Below are positions 60,065 to 64,000 of a stretch of 64,000 bases of DNA, piece by piece. A model generated the notes under the pieces. It did no database searches, had not been told where the DNA came from, and saw only the letters and a program-made list of their open reading frames with translations. Position 1 is the first letter of the stretch. Each line of letters starts with the position of its first letter. Position numbers and translations under genes: made by a program. The stretch is from the NCBI RefSeq assembly GCF_001865245.1, contig NZ_MKXB01000064.1, forward strand, positions 1 to 64,000, written 5' to 3'. Source of the stretch: Streptomyces sp. CC53 (GTDB lineage Bacteria > Actinomycetota > Actinomycetes > Streptomycetales > Streptomycetaceae).

Positions 60065-60114
60065 TACGAGAACCATCGTAGTTTGACATCTGCCGTACTA
60101 CGAAGGCTATCGTA
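60065..60114. promoter_or_regulatory. Two TACGA-N6-TCGTA operators and TTGACA promoter
   Basis: TACGA-N6-TCGTA occurs at 60065-60080 and again at 60099-60114, 34 bp apart, between the divergent ArsR and flavin oxidoreductase genes. TTGACA (60083-60088) lies between them and a -10-like TATCGT (60108-60113) falls inside the second copy, so bound repressor would cover the promoter. Confidence 0.65.
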
Positions 60115-60151
60115 CAAGCTTCGTACCGGTCCCGCCCGAATGGAGTCCGCC

Positions 60152-61234
60152 GTGAGCACGCTGTTCGAACCCCGCACCCTGCGGTCCCTGACCATCCCGA
60201 ACCGCGTCTGGATGGCGCCGATGTGCCAGTACAGCGCCGATGCGACGGGCCCGGACACGGGCGCCGCCAACGACTGGCACTTCGCCCACTACGCCGCCCG
60301 CGCGGCCGGCGGCACCGGACTGATCCTCCTGGAGGCGACCGCGGTGTCCCCGGAAGGGCGGATCAGCCCGTACGACCTCGGCCTCTGGAACGACACCCAG
60401 GTGGAGTCACTGCGCCGGATCACCGCGTTCCTCAAGGCTCAGGGCACGGCGCCGGGCGTCCAGCTCGCACATGCAGGCCGCAAGGCATCGGCGGACCGCC
60501 CCTGGCAGGGCGGCGCCCCGATCGGCGCGGACGCGCACGGCTGGCAGCCCCTGGCCCCCAGCGCGGTGCCCTTCGACGAAGGCCATCCGGTGCCGACGGA
60601 GCTGACGCCGGAGGACATCGGCCGCATCACCGGGGAGTTCGCGGCCGCCGCCCGGCGGGCGCTCGCCGCGGGCTTCGAGGTGGTCGAGGTCCACGGCGCC
60701 CACGGCTACCTCATCGGCGAGTTCCTCTCCCCGCACAGCAACCACCGCACCGACGCGTACGGCGGCTCCTTCGAGAACCGCACGCGGTTCGCGCTGGAGG
60801 TCGTGGACGCCGTGCGGCAGGTATGGCCCGACGACCTGCCGCTGTTCTTCCGCATCTCGGCGACCGACTGGCTGGAGGGCCGCCCGGGGTGGACCGCCGA
60901 CGACACCGTGCGGTTCGCCGCGCTGCTGCGGCAGCACGGCGTGGACCTGCTGGACGTGTCCAGCGGCGGCAACGCCCCGCGGGTCGACATCCCGGTCGGC
61001 CCTGGGTACCAGGTGCCGTTCGCGGCCCGCGTGCGAGCCGAGACCGGCATGCCGGTCGCCGCCGTCGGTCTGATCACCGAAGCGGAGCAGGCGGAGAAGA
61101 TCGTCGCCAACGGGGAAGCGGACGCGGTCCTGCTCGGCCGCGAACTGCTGCGCAACCCGTCCTGGGCACAGCAGGCGGCCCGCCGGCTGGGTGGCGAGGT
61201 GCACGTCCCGGAGCCGTACCACCGGATGGTGTGA
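60152..61234 (+). CDS. NADH:flavin oxidoreductase, old-yellow-enzyme family
   Basis: A 360-residue FMN enzyme of the YqjM-like group reducing activated alkenes with NAD(P)H. STLFEPRTLRSLTIPNR and APMCQYSA (Cys25, the redox-modulating Cys of YqjM) are at the start, and VEVHGAHGYLIGEFLSPHSN holds the substrate-binding region; DAYGGSFENRTRFALEV follows. GTG 60152 has GGAG at good spacing, better than ATG 60140. Probably induced by electrophiles or oxidants through the adjacent ArsR regulator. Confidence 0.88.
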   Translation: MSTLFEPRTLRSLTIPNRVWMAPMCQYSADATGPDTGAANDWHFAHYAARAAGGTGLILLEATAVSPEGRISPYDLGLWNDTQVESLRRITAFLKAQGTAPGVQLAHAGRKASADRPWQGGAPIGADAHGWQPLAPSAVPFDEGHPVPTELTPEDIGRITGEFAAAARRALAAGFEVVEVHGAHGYLIGEFLSPHSNHRTDAYGGSFENRTRFALEVVDAVRQVWPDDLPLFFRISATDWLEGRPGWTADDTVRFAALLRQHGVDLLDVSSGGNAPRVDIPVGPGYQVPFAARVRAETGMPVAAVGLITEAEQAEKIVANGEADAVLLGRELLRNPSWAQQAARRLGGEVHVPEPYHRMV

Positions 61235-62139
61235 CGACGCCGCACCTGGCGGCACGGGCTGCGCCGGCAGGCCGGCCGGCCAGCCACCCGCCTTCTGGGT
61301 CACGACTGCAAAGTCCCGTCCGCGCACCGGCCACCGGTCGGGGCGCCGGCGCCGCAGCCGGGTTCCGCGTCGGTGGCGGGAGTACGGGTCGACGGGCGCG
61401 GCGGCGCCACGCGGCGTCGGCGCGTCCTGAGGAGGTGCGGGACAGAGCTCTCGCAGCGGCGGCACGACACGGCGCTGCCGCAGGTCGCAGCACCCGGACC
61501 GGGTCACTTGCGGGCCGGTGCAGACGGCACCCGGGCGGGCCGGGCGCCGATACCGAGCACGGCGCGCACGGTCCGAGCCGAGGGCCGCGCTTCCGGTGCG
61601 GGGGATTCCGGCCAACTCCGGGGCCTCGGAGCCGGAGCGGCTGTGAAGAAGGCACCGGTTCGGCCGTCACGGACGTCGACATCGCGTGAGCGAAGTGTGA
61701 AGGCGGCGCTCCTGCTGCACCGTGCGCCTCCGGACGGCTCCCTCCTCCCACGAGCCCGCGGCACCCGTGGGCGGGCGCCGCGGGCAGAGGTACGGGGGGC
61801 GCCGCGCAGCCGGCCCCGCCTCCCCCGACACACCGCCGCATCACGACGGCGCCCCGCAGCTCTGGGGCCGCATCGGGATCAAGCCGCAGGTCCGCGGGGC
61901 GAAGGGGCCCGGCGGCGGGGCGGCTCCCTCAGCCCCCACGCGGCCGCCGCACCGGTGAAGCCCCACCGTCCGCGGCGAGCACCCTCCCCACGCCGAGCGC
62001 ACGGTCGCGAGCCGCATGCCGGACCGGCCGCTCCGGCCCTCGGCGTGCGGACGTGACCGAGCCGCACCCGCACCCCTCTCCACTTGGCCGAATACCGTCG
62101 GCCGAGACCCCTCGCAGAGCAATAGCTGAAAACTTTTGC
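61235..62139. other. Long intergenic region upstream of the sigma factor
   Basis: About 900 bp of GC-rich sequence without a recognised gene; open frames lack domains and ribosome sites. The last 50 bp turn AT-richer (GAAAACTTTTGCGCATG) and lead into the sigma-factor promoter candidate at 62140. Confidence 0.55.
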
Positions 62140-62163
62140 GCATGATTCGGAGTGAGCGGGTAA
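62140..62163 (+). promoter_or_regulatory. SigB-type promoter candidate of the sigma-factor gene
   Basis: GCAT (62140-62143), 14 bases, GGGTAA (62158-62163) fits the GNNT-N14-16-GGGTAY promoter recognised by streptomycete SigB-like factors, about 60 bp before the gene start. A SigB-type promoter before a SigB-type gene implies positive autoregulation. Confidence 0.6.
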
Positions 62164-62221
62164 GCGGCCCCATGTCCCCCTGGGGCGTCCGCGAGAACGA
62201 GCGCAACCGAGAGGAGTCGAG

Positions 62222-63085
62222 GTGAGCCCGACCATCACGGCGACGGTGGAGAACAGTGTCGGCGAACTTGTGGAGGCGACCGGACTTCCCGAAGTGGCCG
62301 ACCCCGGTGCGGTCAGCCCCCGCGACGCGCGGGAACTGTCGAGACTGTTCTTCGACCGGCTGGTCGCGCTGGAGGAAGGGACGCCGGAACACCAGTACGT
62401 CCGCAACACCCTCATCGAGATGAACATGTCCCTCGTCCGCTACGCCGCCGGGCGGTTCCGCAACCGCGGCGACGAGATGGAGGACATCGTCCAGGTCGGC
62501 ATGATCGGATTGATCAAGGCGATCGACCGGTTCGACCTGACGCGCGGCGTCGAGTTCTCCGCCTTCGCCGTTCCGTACATCGTCGGCGAGATCAAGCGGT
62601 TCTTCAGGGACACGACCTGGGCCGTCCACGTGCCCCGGCGGCTTCAGGAGGCCCGCGTGACGCTGGCCAGGGCCACCGACGAGCTCACCACCCGGCTCGG
62701 CCGCAGCCCCACGGTGCGGGAGGTCGCCGAGCTGACCTCGATGACCGAGGAGGAGGTCATCGAGGCGCGGGTGGCCTCGAACGGCTACAACTCCGTCTCG
62801 TTGGACGCCCCCGTCGGCACCGAGGGGAACGACGACGACTTCGCCCTCGCCGACTACATCGGCGTCGAGGACACGACGATGGAACTCGTGGAGGACTTCC
62901 ACTCCCTGGCTCCGCTGATGTCCACCCTGGACGACCGCGCCCGGCGCATCCTGCACCTGCGGTTCGTGGAGGAGAAGACGCAGGCGGAGATCGGGAAGGA
63001 GATCGGCATCTCGCAGATGCACGTCTCCCGCCTGCTCTCGCGCACGCTCACGCACCTGCGCTCCGGCCTGCTCAGCCCCCGCTGA
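62222..63085 (+). CDS. SigB/SigF-family RNA polymerase sigma factor
   Basis: A 287-residue stress sigma factor with regions 2, 3 and 4. Region 2 has MSLVRYAAGRFRNRGDEMED and VGMIGLIKAIDRFD, region 3 has RSPTVREVAELTSMTEEEV, and region 4 ends TQAEIGKEIGISQMHVSRLL, the -35-binding helix-turn-helix. It is of the SigB/F/G type controlled by anti-sigma kinases and RsbU-like phosphatases, two of which are encoded at 14.8-19.4 kb. No anti-sigma gene adjoins it. GAGGAG precedes the GTG start. Confidence 0.92.
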   Translation: MSPTITATVENSVGELVEATGLPEVADPGAVSPRDARELSRLFFDRLVALEEGTPEHQYVRNTLIEMNMSLVRYAAGRFRNRGDEMEDIVQVGMIGLIKAIDRFDLTRGVEFSAFAVPYIVGEIKRFFRDTTWAVHVPRRLQEARVTLARATDELTTRLGRSPTVREVAELTSMTEEEVIEARVASNGYNSVSLDAPVGTEGNDDDFALADYIGVEDTTMELVEDFHSLAPLMSTLDDRARRILHLRFVEEKTQAEIGKEIGISQMHVSRLLSRTLTHLRSGLLSPR

Positions 63086-63579
63086 CACACCGGCGGAATC
63101 ACGAAGCCCGCCGGGCATCCCCCTTCCTGTACGTCCCTCCGGGTGGTCGGCGCCACACAGGGGCCCCGACAGGGTCAGGGGCGCGCGGTCACGCATGCGT
63201 GCGGCGCGATCCCGTGGGCAGTTCCCGGTCGCCCGGTCGGCCCCGTCCGTCCTCCGTGCGGACCAGACGTTCCGGGTCGTACGCCGAACACGGCCCCTTT
63301 CCGTTGTCTCCTTGCACTTCCGCGGCAGGGGCGACGAGACGGTGGAAAGGGGCCGCGCCGAACGGGCCGGGCGGCCTGCCGGCGGCCGACCCCGAGGAGG
63401 ACTCGGCAGGGCGACGCCCTCCCGGGGCCGAGCCCGCGAGCCACGGGCCGCCGCCGAGGAACGCCGGACCGGCCGTCGCCGGAGCCCGCCCACCGCGGGC
63501 CCCCGCCCCGGCGCGGAAGAGAGACGGCGGCAGGGAGCCGTCGGCACGACAGCGAACGACGACACGGAAGGACCAGGCT
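63086..63579. other. Intergenic stretch upstream of the YbdK-like gene
   Basis: About 490 bp with no recognised gene. Open frames on both strands read as Arg/Pro-rich low-complexity sequence. GGAAGG just before 63580 is the ribosome site of the next gene. Confidence 0.55.
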
Positions 63580-64000
63580 GTGCGCAAGATCGGCGTCGAG
63601 GAGGAGCTCCTGCTCGTGCATCCGGACACCGGGGAGCCCAAGGCCGTGGCCGGGGCGATCCTGGCGGCGAGCGGCCCCGCGGACGCCTTCGAGGCGGAAC
63701 TGCACCGCGAACAGCTGGAGTTCGCCACCGAGCCGCACACCCGGATGCGCGCCCTGGAGGCAGAGGTGCGCAGGTGGCGCGCGTCCGCCGCACGGCACGC
63801 CCTGGAGGCCGGCGCCCGCCTGGCGGCCCTGGCCACGTCCCCTATGGAGGTAGCCCCCACGATCGGCTCGGACAAGCGGCACCGATGGCTGGCGGAGGAG
63901 TTCGGGCTGACCACGCAGGAACAGCTCACCTGCGGCTGCCACATCCACGTGGAGGTCGAGTCGGACGAAGAGGGCGTGGCGGTCATCGACCGGGTCAGGC
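63580..64000 (+). CDS. YbdK-like carboxylate-amine ligase, N-terminal part
   Basis: A partial gene: 140 codons from GTG 63580, cut by the window end. The N-terminus RKIGVEEELLLVHPDTGEP and CGCHIHVEV identify the YbdK/GCS2 glutamate-cysteine ligase family, which joins an amino acid to a carboxylate with ATP. ELHREQLEFATEPHT is also typical. Substrates of actinobacterial members are often uncertain, so glutathione-like synthesis should not be assumed. Confidence 0.85.
   Translation, partial: MRKIGVEEELLLVHPDTGEPKAVAGAILAASGPADAFEAELHREQLEFATEPHTRMRALEAEVRRWRASAARHALEAGARLAALATSPMEVAPTIGSDKRHRWLAEEFGLTTQEQLTCGCHIHVEVESDEEGVAVIDRVR

Noticed and set aside
1..64000. Classical mobile elements, tRNA genes or CRISPR arrays
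   Set aside because: No transposase, integrase, att-like repeats, cloverleaf sequence or regularly spaced repeats were seen by eye.

Overview
The window is very GC-rich (mostly above 70% by eye), uses GTG starts freely and overlaps genes by ATGA/GTGA. It carries ANTAR, SARP, PaaX, SpoIIE-type phosphatase, SHOCT, SPW and SigB-family genes. This combination points to a Streptomyces chromosome. I saw no rRNA, tRNA, CRISPR array, phage or IS element. Functions are read from protein motifs by eye and no database search was run.

Region 1 (1-20 kb) is a stress and signalling district. It holds an ANTAR protein, an alpha/beta hydrolase diverging from a GNAT-PaaX pair, a sulfatase module (anaerobic-type sulfatase maturase, DUF7144 membrane protein, cation/proton antiporter, sulfatase with the CxPxR signature), small SHOCT/DUF proteins, a potassium channel, a universal stress protein and two PP2C-type phosphatases. 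Three copies of the dyad TCACCC-N5-GGGTGA lie in the promoter regions of the sulfatase module.

Region 2 (20-36.7 kb) is mixed metabolism. It has a secreted M19-type dipeptidase, a PfkB sugar kinase and aldo/keto reductase, a PRC-barrel protein, a nonsense-mutated C-terminal remnant of an NHL-like protein, a roadblock-like protein and an ArsR regulator. A glycerolipid locus follows (GlpD-like dehydrogenase plus TetR, diverging from an alkyl-DHAP-synthase-like flavoprotein and a diacylglycerol-kinase-like protein), then a TrmB/LuxR-type regulator and an M20 amidohydrolase.

Region 3 (36.8-54.2 kb) is the most notable part: a RiPP gene cluster of the thiopeptide / azole-plus-dehydroamino-acid class. 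A 57-residue precursor (37002-37175, + strand) has an acidic leader and a 21-residue core in which every residue except the last is Ser, Thr or Cys. A convergent operon on the minus strand encodes, in transcription order, a small secreted protein, a SARP regulator, an RRE/E1-like/degenerate-YcaO fusion, a YcaO cyclodehydratase, a tandem SagB-type dehydrogenase, a tRNA-Glu-dependent LanB-type dehydratase, a SpaB_C-type protein, a PqqD-like/M50 membrane protease, an ABC ATPase, an ABC permease and a second YcaO. Expected logic: E1 and YcaO proteins make azolines, SagB oxidises them to azoles, the LanB pair makes Dha/Dhb, the protease may remove the leader, and the ABC pair exports the product. 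Direct TGNCAGC repeats upstream of the precursor are a candidate SARP operator.

Region 4 (54.5-64 kb) returns to stress and housekeeping genes: an SPW membrane protein, a PCuAC-like lipoprotein, a PRC-barrel/DUF2382 protein, cold-shock protein, an FAD monooxygenase with TetR, an ArsR regulator diverging from an old-yellow-enzyme reductase, a SigB-family sigma factor, and the start of a YbdK-like carboxylate-amine ligase cut by the window end.
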